NCBI GenBank assembly: GCA_013398275.1 | Contig: VZSE01010764.1 | Location: forward strand, 778,787-842,786 | DNA: 64,000 nucleotides | Origin: Promerops cafer | Taxonomy: Eukaryota; Chordata; Aves; Passeriformes; Nectariniidae | Reading direction: 5' to 3' | In this document: in pieces, positions 1 to 10,500 of the stretch | How positions within the stretch are numbered: the first letter of the stretch is position 1 | How the letters are laid out: each line of letters starts with the position of its first letter | The notes under the pieces: generated by a model | The model's database searches: none | What the model was told of the DNA's origin: nothing | Seen by the model: the letters and a program-made list of their open reading frames with translations, nothing else | Position numbers and translations under genes: made by a program

Positions 1-1890
1 TAGTCTCCTGTGATTTTATGATTTAATACTCACTTTTCTGGCTTTGCAGGTACCCGGAGCTTGGTGCTATCCAGTCTCCTTTGCAGAACCGCATTCTTTG
101 TTTTTTTTTCTTTTTGTGGATGGTAAATGTGGTCAAACAGAAGTTACTGTATTCCTGCATGTCAAGTTCAGTTGTGCTGCTCATGAGGAGTTAAATGCAG
201 CAGATGTTCTGTATCTGTTTTTTGTGCCTGACATAAGCAGCATTTAAAAACCTCTGTTCTTCTGTCTTGACTTGCTGAGGATTAAATTATATTCCTTTGG
301 AGTGTTAGTTGCTACAAAAAGTAAACTAAAATGCTGAAATTGGCTTTGTTAGAAGGCTGCTCCCTCTGTTGGTTGTCTCATTGATAGGACTGGAATCTCT
401 CCTGGGCAAACAACCAGCGTCCAAAACCGAGGGTCAGGAATTGTTCATTTTACAGCTCTGCTATCCTTGCCCACTGAGAACTTCTGAAATTCCCTTTTAT
501 TAGTGACAACGTGCAGAGGCAAGTCTAAGAAGAAACGGAACATATTTACCAGTTAGAGATTTCAAACAAATGAACTTTTGACATCTTCCCTCTCAGTTCC
601 CCTGGCCTCCTCTTCTCTACCAACTACTTTTCTGACTGTTTCCTATCCATGGAATTATGAAGGATACAGTTCTGGGAGGTGACAACAGCCTGTGGTTATT
701 TGTTCTCCCAGGAGACATAATAGGCATACAGGAATTCTGTGGGAATTTCAAGCAGGGTCTAAAACAAATTGTATAACCTATATAACTTTTCCACCTAAAA
801 ATCCGCCTTTATTTTTCCACCTAAAAACTACAGGATTTTGACTCACTCTTGATTGCAAGAACATTTTTGGTCCTTCCAGGATGGTGCTGAAAACAGGAAG
901 GTTTGTCTCTTATTAGTTTCCAAATCAGGCATTGTTTGAGTAGGAATGAGTTTATCTTTGATTGCTTTTAATCAATAAGATGTACTTATCTGTAAGTGAA
1001 GTTTGATAAGAATCAAGTACAACGTGAAAGAACAGGTTAATCTGTTGTTAATGAAAAGTTTTATCTGGATGACACCATCTTGCTTCTGAGATATTTGATT
1101 TTGAGCACTAGAACACAAACCACTTTGGTATTCATCTTCAGGAAATTCTGCTGGGTGTATAAGTTGACTTTAATAAGCCTTGCAAATGGCTGTAGTTAGG
1201 ATAGTCCTCCAAAGAGGATGGTTAAGTACTGTTACTGTTGTGACAATGAATGTGGACTTGAAGTCTGTGCAGAGGAGGAAAGTATCCTAAAAATAATTTG
1301 TTATTCAGAAGCATCCTTTACTCCTCTTCCATGCAGAAATCTCATGAGGACGTTGTACTGCACTTCATAATCACTGGTAGCCTAATTGAGTCAGGGAAAT
1401 TACATCTGTAAAACTAGAGTATATAAAACTAGATACAATTCCACTGCGCCTGATTCAGTATCCACTGAAGTCAAAACATCTTCTGCTGAATTCAATAGAA
1501 GTGAAATTGGAGGATTTTATGTACATGATCAAATAAAAGCTGCAAATTGACCAATACCCATGAAACTGATGGCATAGTTGAGATTGTGTAGTTGAGCCAT
1601 CATTTAAATTCTTTTCTTGTACCCATTATTTGTGTGCTCATGTGTGCTTTTATATGGAATCCTGCACCAATTCCTCATGAGTTGTCTGTAAAGAGCCTTA
1701 ACTGGTTAATGCTACCACACCTGGCATATTGAATATGCACATGTCAAAAAATTAAATCAGCCAGTAAGTTTGTGGAGTAATTACTATACTTAAATAATCT
1801 ACATTTTTAGTCTCTATGCAACAACTGTGCTCTGGGCTTCCTCTTGTGGAACTCATTCACAGGAATTTTGCTGGATCTTTGTACGTGCCT

Positions 1891-2096
1891 TCATAGAACC
1901 ACAGAGTGGGTCACGTTGGTAGGGACCACAGTGGGTCATCTGGGCCAACATCCCTGCTCAAGGGTTGTCCTAGGGCACATTGCATAGAATTGTGTTCAGA
2001 TGGTCCTGGAATATCTCCAGTGAGGGACAATCCACAACCCCACAACCACTCTGGGCAGCCTGCACAGCAACAAAGTTCTTCCTCACATTCAAGTGT
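1891..2096 (-). mobile_element. CR1 LINE 3'-end fragment
   Basis: Read on the minus strand this is the familiar CR1 3' end. On the + strand it starts with a tcatagaaccacagag-type tail, followed by the diverged tagggaccac and aatatctccagtgaggga blocks and the ttcttcctcacattcaa segment. It is 5'-truncated, as most CR1 copies are. Confidence 0.85.
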
Positions 2097-4704
2097 TCAC
2101 AGTACAGTCAGTAAAAAACCAGCCACCTCAATCCATTGCTTTTAAACATCAAGTTCTTATTCTTACAGAGTGAATAATGAGACTTTCCACTGCATTTGGA
2201 GGTATGGACAAACATAATGGTTACCACAAAATCATGTGCAAAAATAACTTCAACAGATAAGCACATATTTAGGGAAAGAAAAACACTTTTGGTGTTATAA
2301 TGCCATCTCAATAAAAAGAACAGAAAATTCATCTTTTAATTTATGGTACTGTGGTATTTTATATTCTCAGTACTTGGTTAAACATTGCTGGAGATTTTGT
2401 GATAAGCGTACTTGCAATGCCAAGTAGAAAGGGAATAACCTTTAGAGCATTGCCATTGTTCAGATACTGTCCTAGTAGGTAGGTCTAGAGCTCAGGCTGA
2501 GACTGTTTCTTTTTTTAACATGATGTGTTAATGTGTTACTGTTGTGTTACTTGGAGTTTAACATTGTAAACATCTCCCACCTCATTAGCAGCAGTGCAGG
2601 TGACTCCGGTTACTTGGCAAAAAGGTTGGCTTGCATCTGAGGCAGCTTACCATGTTTAATGTTTCAGAGGCTAATTAAAGAGCCACAAGGTTTCTTATTG
2701 GGTGAAGGATAATTGTGCCGGCAGACTTAATGCTGGTACTACCACGGGCTGCTGTGGGTTATTGCATGTTCTGAAGTCTCTATTTGCACTGACTCTTACC
2801 TGTCCCTTTGCTTCTGCTGGGCCCACCTATGCTGATCCACCAATGTGGAATACCTGCTTGGGGCTTAGAAACACTTGGCTGCTCTGCTACTTAAAATAAC
2901 TAGTTAGGTGCCCAGAATCTGCTTCTGGGAGCAGGAGGATTGTTAGCTTTGTAGTTGCCCATGGGCTTCCTGTGAAGGTGCGAGTCCTTCCACATCCCAT
3001 TAAATTATGTAGCTGGTATAAATCAGGTTAGCTGGACTGCTGTCAATACAGTCATCCTAATTTATAGCAAAGGTCTGGCCTATCTGCTCTCTAGCTTGGC
3101 ATGTCTCAGATGATGAGATGATAATGAAGCCTGGAATTTAGGCTAACACTGTTTTCGAAGGAGTTCCCCTGTGCAAAGCTGAAGAGTGCAGTTAAATCTA
3201 AGTTCATATCAGGGTGCAGCTGAGATCAGAGGCAGGTTTTGATACTGGAAGTGAGAATAAAAAGTGAAAAATCTCAGTATGTAGGAATGTGGAATACCGT
3301 TAATTTATGTTTTGGAATGAATTGATAAAAATGTGCAGTTGCAGTTAACTTGACAGTGGGGCAAGAAAAAATAGCTTTAATTGGCGTCCTAGTTGTAACT
3401 TATCTAAACAGCCAGGGGCCTAGGAAAGCATAGAAGTATTGCTTCTCCATCAGGTTAGAAACTAGTTAATAGGAAAAGGGGAATAAACTTGCTTTTCCCT
3501 TTACTCTGCTCCATGTGTCTTGAGTGATTAATCTGTGCTTTGCCTCAAGCTGTTAATCTGCAGTGGTGACATTTCAATTATAAACGGCATTTTGTCCATC
3601 CCCTCTGGAAATTCTGGATTTGTCAGTACTAAAACATCACTAGTACATGAATGTGACTTCACTGATAAGTGCACAGCTAAACCTTTGCTTTCAGGAAGCA
3701 TTTTTGGAGGCTATGGCAGTATCTGTAACTATGAATTTATGTCCAGAAAGAACAGCAGCAATGCACATTTTCCGTACTCAAGCAATGAAAAGATGGGCAA
3801 TAGAGTAACTGGATAAGGCACTGATTCTCCAAACTTCCTTGCATCCTTTTGAGAAACATGAACAGTGAAAGCAGCAACAATAACATTCCCACTTTCTCCT
3901 TCAGTGGATTCTCCTCCTGACTGGTCTTGGCCCCTTGTTCCTAATTAAGGAGATTGATAATACAAGGGAGGTTATTCCAGCCCCAACTTTTCTGTGCTGT
4001 TTAAGTCAGGTGATTTCTTGTTTTTTGAGAGTATTCTGACCTGATTGCTGAAGAATATAACTGATTCTTAAATCCTTACCGGATTGCTTTTTTTTAATAT
4101 AAAATTTATAAACTCTGGTTCCTATTCTACTAGCCAATACCTCCTTTAAAAAAATTAAAATCCCTAATTTCTCTTTTTCAGAAGTCATTCATGGTTCTTA
4201 CATTCAGACTTAGAGACTTCAGTTTCTTTTCATTTTTTCAAACCTTTTGAAAATTGCAGCAACTCAAGCCTCAGCCTTTGAATCTGTTATTGTTTACAGG
4301 GACTATGCAGCCAATGAAAGGGCTGAGCAAACCTCTCCTCTCTGGCTCACCAGTCACATTCTGGATTAACAGAAAACCGAGCCTCTGTGTGTTATTTGAT
4401 CCTTTGTTTTCTGGTATAAATTACACTGAGGAAACAGTTCTTGGTAACATTTCAGAAACATTATTTCCTTCACAGCCTCTGGTTAAGTGAGACCTTTGTT
4501 CAGGACAGATTCATCCAGCATGAGCTCTTCAGGGGCAAGCAAATTCCACCACTACTTGGTGGCCATTGTTCTAAAGGTTGTTCTTCGCAACAATAACTAG
4601 AAATATTGAAAGTATAAATATACGGGTGTTAGGGCTTTGAGAAATCACTGCATACATTTTTAAATGCTCAGTCTGTGACAAAATTTTGTAATATTTTATA
4701 ATTA

Positions 4705-4840
4705 GAATCACAGAATGTTCTGAGTTGGAAGAGACCCACATGGATCATCAAGTCCAACTCTTAAGTAAGTGGCCCATGCAGGATCAAAGCTACAACCTTG
4801 GCATTATCAGCACCATGCTCTGACCAACTGAGCTATCTCG
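4705..4840 (-). mobile_element. tRNA-Ile-derived SINE with CR1-type tail (TguSINE1-like)
   Basis: On the minus strand the element begins with a tRNA-like head containing an A-box (tagctcagttgg), a D-loop and anticodon-arm region like tRNA-Ile (gtgctgataatgccaagg) and a decayed B-box, then passes into a CR1-type 3' end (gagttggaagagaccca and tgtgattct in the two orientations). About 136 bp. This head-to-tail plan matches the passerine TguSINE1 family, which uses CR1 machinery to move. It is a retroposon and not a functional tRNA. Confidence 0.8.
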
Positions 4841-5574
4841 AATTGAGTGTTTGTACTGTAAAAATAGTTTAAGATCCTGGGCATGTGAAACCTATTTGAC
4901 TTCATTAAGGCTCTGCTGAGATACTGCCTTGATTGTGGAATGGAAGTGTATTTTAGATGAATCTTTTTTTGATTAAGGAATACCACTTTGCTTGTCACAG
5001 GCAGACAATGCAAACCCCTAAAACGTCTCCAACACTCCCAAGTGAAAATAGGCAAACTAGAAAACAATACTTCAGCAAAGTAACAATAGTGTGTTTTCTA
5101 CTGGAATGCTGTGTGTGTTTGTGCTGATTAGAGTGTGATACCACAATAGGGCTGTGGGATATTAATCGCAGTAATGGGATATTAAAATTTAATTAATTCC
5201 TTGGGACTCTGGCTTGAGGTTGCTCGTTTTGATTTGCTTCTGGTTCCTGGGTGGTTCCTGCATGGCAGCTCTGGTGTTCTCTCACTGGCCTGGGTGCTGG
5301 TGCTGGGGATCCCCGTGTATGGGTGCTGGTTATCCATGCTCAGCTGCCCCATGTGCCACCCTGGCACAGTGTGACCCACAATCACATCATCCCACCATCC
5401 CACCATCCTGATCCCAAGCCCCTCAAGATTTGAACAGGGGTCTGTGTGAAACTTTGCAGGTGCTTTTTTTTAGTTGCTAACCACTAGCTGTAATTGGACA
5501 GTTATGATTAAGCAACTGCACTGTGAATTCTGTATACTTGGCTAATCTGTTGTTTTAAAGGAAAAGGGAAGACA

Positions 5575-6506
5575 AAGTCCCAAGATGAACGGGCTGGACA
5601 GGAGCCACCAAGAGTGAATTCAGCAGAACTGAGCAGTAACTGGGGGAAAAGTGATTACAGCAGTGGGTAATTGCGACCATCAACTCATGGACCACCTACT
5701 CAAAACGGACTCAAATGCGGGGAAAAGTCATGTAATTTGTAACCAATGAAAGCTGACGCCTTTGTTAAACTGTGTAACCAGTGTAAAGTTTTGATTACCT
5801 GTGTGCCAGCCTTTTGTGGGTTATCACCCATCTCTCTACTTTGTGCAAACTGGAATGAAGGGACAGCCTCACCTCGCCCCGGTGCGTGAATTGGGGCTGC
5901 ACAGCGGGGAACGGGCCCGCGTTCCGGACAATCCTACAGCAGCATCACCCCACCATGGCCTCGATCCACAACCACTTCACGCCCCGAGCTCTTCCCGGCC
6001 CCTCCGAGCGAGGGATGGAGCGCTCGTCCCGCTCCCTGCTCCCTGAGCACTCATTAACCGCGGTGCTGCTGCTCCGCTGGGCCGGGCCGGCGGCTGCTGC
6101 CCGGGGAGGCCGGGCCAGCAGAGCCACCCCCTTCCCGGTCCCTGCCGCGGCTCCCGGTGAGGGCGAGGGCCGTGCCGTGCCGTGCCGTGCCATGGCCGCT
6201 CCCTGCTACCTGGGCTGGGATTTCAGCACGCAGCAGGTACCGCGCCACCTCCCCCGCCCCTCCCCTGCTCTCCCCTCCCTCGGCCGGGCAGCGGGGCCGG
6301 GGCCGCCCTGGCTGCTGCGGGCGCTGCCCGCTGCGGGGCTGCGCTGCCCGGGACGGCTCCGAGCGCAGCCCGCGGTGCGGCGAACAGGGGCTGCCGCGGC
6401 GGGATGCGGGGGATGAGCTCGGCGCTCTCCGCCGCCACCGCGGCCGCCGAGCAAGATCGGGGCCAGGCCTTCCTTCTCTCGGCCGCTTCCGTCCCCTCCC
6501 CTCCCC
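5575..6506. repeat. False tandem duplication, left copy (932 bp)
   Basis: This block matches 6508-7439 base for base at a constant offset of 933, with two differences seen by eye (G/C at 5626 versus 6559, A/T at 5964 versus 6897). It ends directly at a single N at 6507. Contig ends that overlap but were not merged give exactly this pattern. The two substitutions may be heterozygous sites or base errors. Confidence 0.9.
6192..6236 (+). other. XYLB: Duplicate XYLB exon 1 (probable assembly artefact)
   Basis: The coding bases are identical to 7125-7169, including ATG and donor gtaccg. It sits in a 932-bp block (5575-6506) repeated at 6508-7439 with one N between. The copy is cut off from intron 1 by that N, so it is best read as the end of one contig overlapping the start of the next rather than a real second first exon. 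Confidence 0.85.
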
Positions 6507-6507
6507 N
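6507..6507. other. Single-N contig junction
   Basis: One N separates two copies of the same 932-bp block. A single N is how scaffolders commonly write a zero or negative gap. Confidence 0.9.
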
Positions 6508-7439
6508 AAGTCCCAAGATGAACGGGCTGGACAGGAGCCACCAAGAGTGAATTCAGCACAACTGAGCAGTAACTGGGGGAAAAGTGATTACAGCAGTGGG
6601 TAATTGCGACCATCAACTCATGGACCACCTACTCAAAACGGACTCAAATGCGGGGAAAAGTCATGTAATTTGTAACCAATGAAAGCTGACGCCTTTGTTA
6701 AACTGTGTAACCAGTGTAAAGTTTTGATTACCTGTGTGCCAGCCTTTTGTGGGTTATCACCCATCTCTCTACTTTGTGCAAACTGGAATGAAGGGACAGC
6801 CTCACCTCGCCCCGGTGCGTGAATTGGGGCTGCACAGCGGGGAACGGGCCCGCGTTCCGGACAATCCTACAGCAGCATCACCCCACCATGGCCTCGTTCC
6901 ACAACCACTTCACGCCCCGAGCTCTTCCCGGCCCCTCCGAGCGAGGGATGGAGCGCTCGTCCCGCTCCCTGCTCCCTGAGCACTCATTAACCGCGGTGCT
7001 GCTGCTCCGCTGGGCCGGGCCGGCGGCTGCTGCCCGGGGAGGCCGGGCCAGCAGAGCCACCCCCTTCCCGGTCCCTGCCGCGGCTCCCGGTGAGGGCGAG
7101 GGCCGTGCCGTGCCGTGCCGTGCCATGGCCGCTCCCTGCTACCTGGGCTGGGATTTCAGCACGCAGCAGGTACCGCGCCACCTCCCCCGCCCCTCCCCTG
7201 CTCTCCCCTCCCTCGGCCGGGCAGCGGGGCCGGGGCCGCCCTGGCTGCTGCGGGCGCTGCCCGCTGCGGGGCTGCGCTGCCCGGGACGGCTCCGAGCGCA
7301 GCCCGCGGTGCGGCGAACAGGGGCTGCCGCGGCGGGATGCGGGGGATGAGCTCGGCGCTCTCCGCCGCCACCGCGGCCGCCGAGCAAGATCGGGGCCAGG
7401 CCTTCCTTCTCTCGGCCGCTTCCGTCCCCTCCCCTCCCC
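6508..7439. repeat. False tandem duplication, right copy (932 bp)
   Basis: Right-hand copy of the CpG-island and exon 1 block. It begins immediately after the N at 6507 and runs on without interruption into unique sequence at 7440, so the downstream contig is intact. Confidence 0.9.
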
Positions 7440-7590
7440 GCGCCTTCCGTCCCCGCTCTCCTCCTTCCCGCGGCGGGTTTGCCGTGCGGGGATGCTCGCG
7501 GTCCCCGGGCCCGGCCGGGGCTGCGGGGACCGGGGCGGTGCTCCCTGCCCGGGGCTCGCACCCGCTGTGGGCCGGCACGGCTGATGCCAA
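6803..7590 (+). promoter_or_regulatory. XYLB: CpG-island promoter and 5' UTR of XYLB
   Basis: Very GC- and CpG-rich sequence, in sharp contrast with the AT-rich surroundings, starts about 320 bp before the ATG and extends about 420 bp into intron 1. I see no convincing TATA box. Four to five tandem GTGCC pentamers lie just before the start codon (about 7102-7124). This fits a TATA-less housekeeping promoter. The transcription start cannot be placed from sequence alone. The left assembly copy of this island is at about 5870-6506. Confidence 0.75.
7125..7169 (+). CDS. XYLB: XYLB exon 1 (copy contiguous with intron 1)
   Basis: The ATG opens 15 codons, MAAPCYLGWDFSTQQ, ending in cag before the donor gtaccg (phase 0). 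GWDFSTQQ is the N-terminal phosphate-binding strand-turn of FGGY kinases. This start is chosen because it lies at the expected distance from the motif, in a CpG island, right after a run of GTGCC pentamers, with a good Kozak context (gccATGG). It is the copy that continues into unique intron 1 sequence; an identical coding copy lies 933 bp upstream. Confidence 0.93.
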
Positions 7591-10500
7591 ATTATTCACG
7601 GAATCACACAATCCTTAGGATTGGATTGCCCAGAGAGGTTGTGGAGTCCCCGTCACTGGAGATAGTCAATAGATGTCTACACAGAATCATGTGCCACGTG
7701 CTTAGGGAGGAACCTCCTAAAGCAGGGAGTTTGGACCAAATGATCCACTATGGTCCCTCAAACCTGACCGATTCTGTGAGTCTGTGGAAGGGACCTCTCG
7801 AGATCATCCAGTTCAAACCTCCTGCCAAGGCAAGGTCACCTGGAGCAGGTGACACAGGAATATGTCCAGGTGGGCTTGGAATGTCTCCAGAGAGGGAGAC
7901 TCCATGTCCTCCCTGGGCATCCTGTTCCAGTGCTCTGCCACAGTCAATGTAACAAAGTTCTTCCTCATTTTGAAGTGGAACTTCCTGTGTTTTAGCTTGT
8001 GGCCCTAATAATTCGGAGACATTTGTGTGTTTTAAGATGTCCCTGGCCTGCACACAGTGCATGTACCTGGTTGTTCTCATATCCCCTTCACCTTAATCCC
8101 TTTCTGTTTGCCCCATCTGAAGCAGTGGGTTTTATGTTCGAATGTGCCCTGCTTCCCCATCCTGCTAGGGATGGGTTAAATCCTGGAGGAGTGCTGTGGC
8201 CCTTCTCTATATGCAGGCTGCATAAAGACCCCTCTGCCTGCTACTATAGGAGGTGAGATTTGTACCAAAACCTGGCTTCCCAGTGTCCTTGTGTGAATCA
8301 AGACTGTGAACCTGGATGCTCAGGCTCCTGCTTGAAATTCTGATTTGTCAGCACAGCCGGGTATTGCTACACTGCGAATAGAAACTCTGCCCAAGTTGTG
8401 CAGAGGCCTGAATATTTTAAAAATAGGTGTTTGAGCATAAATCACCATTATGGTTGTGCTGAAGTTTGGGAGTTTGAAAAGACACATCCAGGTTAGGTTG
8501 ATCAAGTGTTTTTACGGGGAAATGCTGCAAGCAGAGAGCCAATTAGGCTGCAGTGGGTCAGAGCCATTTTTAAGCTAGTGCAGGTTGGTAATGAGTTGTG
8601 CCAGGGCATAGATAATGGCTCTACACTACTGTGGTAAAAATGGGGATGGCCTTGTTATTTGAATGCAGCTCCTTGAGATGACAGTCTTTGTAGGTTTTTT
8701 TTAATCAGTTCCTTTAGCAGCAGTTTGCACTCTCCCCCTGGTTGAAATAGGCATAGAATGTGAGCCTCCTTCTTGCTTTTCTTCTCAGCTCTTACTGTCT
8801 TTCTTCAGAACTAGGTGAACTTAAGTGAAAATGGATGAGGAAAGGTTGTGGTACCCTTCTAATTCATGCTTCCAAGGAGGCTCAGCTTTATGGAGTTGGG
8901 GATGTTGCTTTCTGTTGCAGTAGCTCAAAATCCACTTATTTAATACCCTCTGAGCTTTGCCAAATGGGCAGAGTTTGATTTGCTCACCATCGGGGGAGCA
9001 GGAAATGTGTTCAAGGTACCCTAAAGGGTCTGTGAGGTTCCTTGGTAAGATGAAACAAAAAAAAATGAGGTGACAAAAAAAGAAGGTATATGACATCTTT
9101 AATCTAAGATACTGTACTCTTCAGAGGAATTGGAAAAACTGGCTACTGTGATGCAAGCTATGAACCTGGTAATATGTTTGCTGTTCTTTAGCACATGCCT
9201 GTAGCCTGATCTTATGCATTACAGGAAAAAGAAAATGCAAACAAACAAACCCACATGTTGCTGAATAGGTAACATGCTGGAAATTCACATAATAACTTGT
9301 TTAATGTGAAATTATGCCCTGCTTTCAGTGAGTTGTATGGATTGGGGTGATTTTTTTTTTTTTTTCATTTTGTCTGTGGGAATTAAATTATTATAAATGA
9401 GTCATCAGTGCTATTCAATTATTGCTAGATTTTGTTAACTTCCTGTTTTATATCTTCTAGGTGAAAGTCATTGCTATTGATGAANTGGATAACATAACTG
9501 AAAGCTTTGGAGATTGGGGTGCGGGGACTGTTGCCCTGTTTGGTCTCAGTGATTTGTATGGAGGCATAGAAAAAGCCATGCCATGTTCATGTTTCCCACT
9601 CTGCAAGGGTAGTATATGCTCTTGCCTTCCTTGCATGTAAATATAACAAGAGCTCTCAACAGGAAATAAATTAAGAAAATATACCCCAAAATATTACGTA
9701 TAGATAAACCATAGTTTTTCTTTTGGAACTTCAGACTTTTGGACACGACTGGGTGGGATGCTCTCCGAACAGCATGTAAATTGCATGAAGGGAACATCTA
9801 AAAGGCATTTGGAGATAAATTCAGTTGTTAAGGTGTAAGATGACAGTATTTGCTTACTTAAACAATAGACTAGAATTGACAAATGTCATCCTCCAGTCAC
9901 AAGTTTCAATAAAACACATTTATTTACTTGGTGGTTTAACAGCAAACTTTGAACTTCATCTTTGAGGTTCAAGTCACTAATTGTGACAGAAATAACTATG
10001 AATTACATGGAACCAATGAGCAATATCAGCAATGGATTCTATCACAGATCTTACTTCAGGATCAGGGCCTTTCCTTGAAAATCACTTACTTTGCAATTGG
10101 GTCAAACATGTCACCTCCTAGGAGCTGGCTTTTACCTTTTCATGTTTAAAACACTGATCCTTGCTCTTAACATTAAAGCATTGCAAATTCTCTTTGGTCA
10201 TTAATAAACTTGAAGAACTCTGCTTGGCTGGGAAAATATTGCTGAATTTACCAAGAGAAAATCCTGTTTTTCTGTAGGACTCAAGGTGGAGTCTATATTC
10301 ACAGTGACAGACTGACAGTCACTTCACCAGTGCTTATGTGGGTCAAGGTATGAACAAACTTTATATGGATCAACTTTTTCCTTGCTGTTACAGAAATGAA
10401 AGTTTATTGTGAGCAATAGAGGAACCCATCACTCGAATCAACATAGTCCTTTTGCTTACATTCTGTTTCTTTGAAGTGTTGTTCTGTGTCTTTGGTATGC

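Larger units (their letters stand above)
1..5574. other. Upstream intergenic DNA, no gene recognised
   Basis: AT-rich sequence with no ORF or spliced exon set that I can assign. Neighbours of mammalian XYLB (SLC22A13/14, OXSR1) were looked for at peptide level and not recognised. It holds a CR1 fragment (1891-2096) and a tRNA-derived SINE (4705-4840). A moderately GC-rich stretch at about 5200-5430 with repeated ggtgctgg-like words has no clear identity. Confidence 0.6.
7440..9460 (+). other. XYLB: XYLB intron 1 (remainder)
   Basis: Intron 1 runs from 7170 to the acceptor tatcttctag before 9461. Apart from the CpG-island tail and the CR1 pair it holds ordinary AT-rich DNA and a 15-T run at 9351-9365. 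True length is about 2.3 kb if the assembly around exon 2 is corrected. Confidence 0.75.

Noticed and set aside
44..247. Possible last exon of an upstream gene following a ctttgcag acceptor
   Set aside because: The peptide is hydrophobic low-complexity and matches no expected neighbour; an acceptor alone is weak evidence.
4780..4840. A tRNA-Ile gene on the minus strand
   Set aside because: The anticodon arm and B-box are decayed and the sequence runs directly into a CR1-type tail, so it is a SINE.
5886..7618. Several ORFs of 80-176 codons on both strands in the GC-rich block, each present twice
   Set aside because: They are side effects of high GC content and of the false duplication; only the 15-codon exon 1 has family support.
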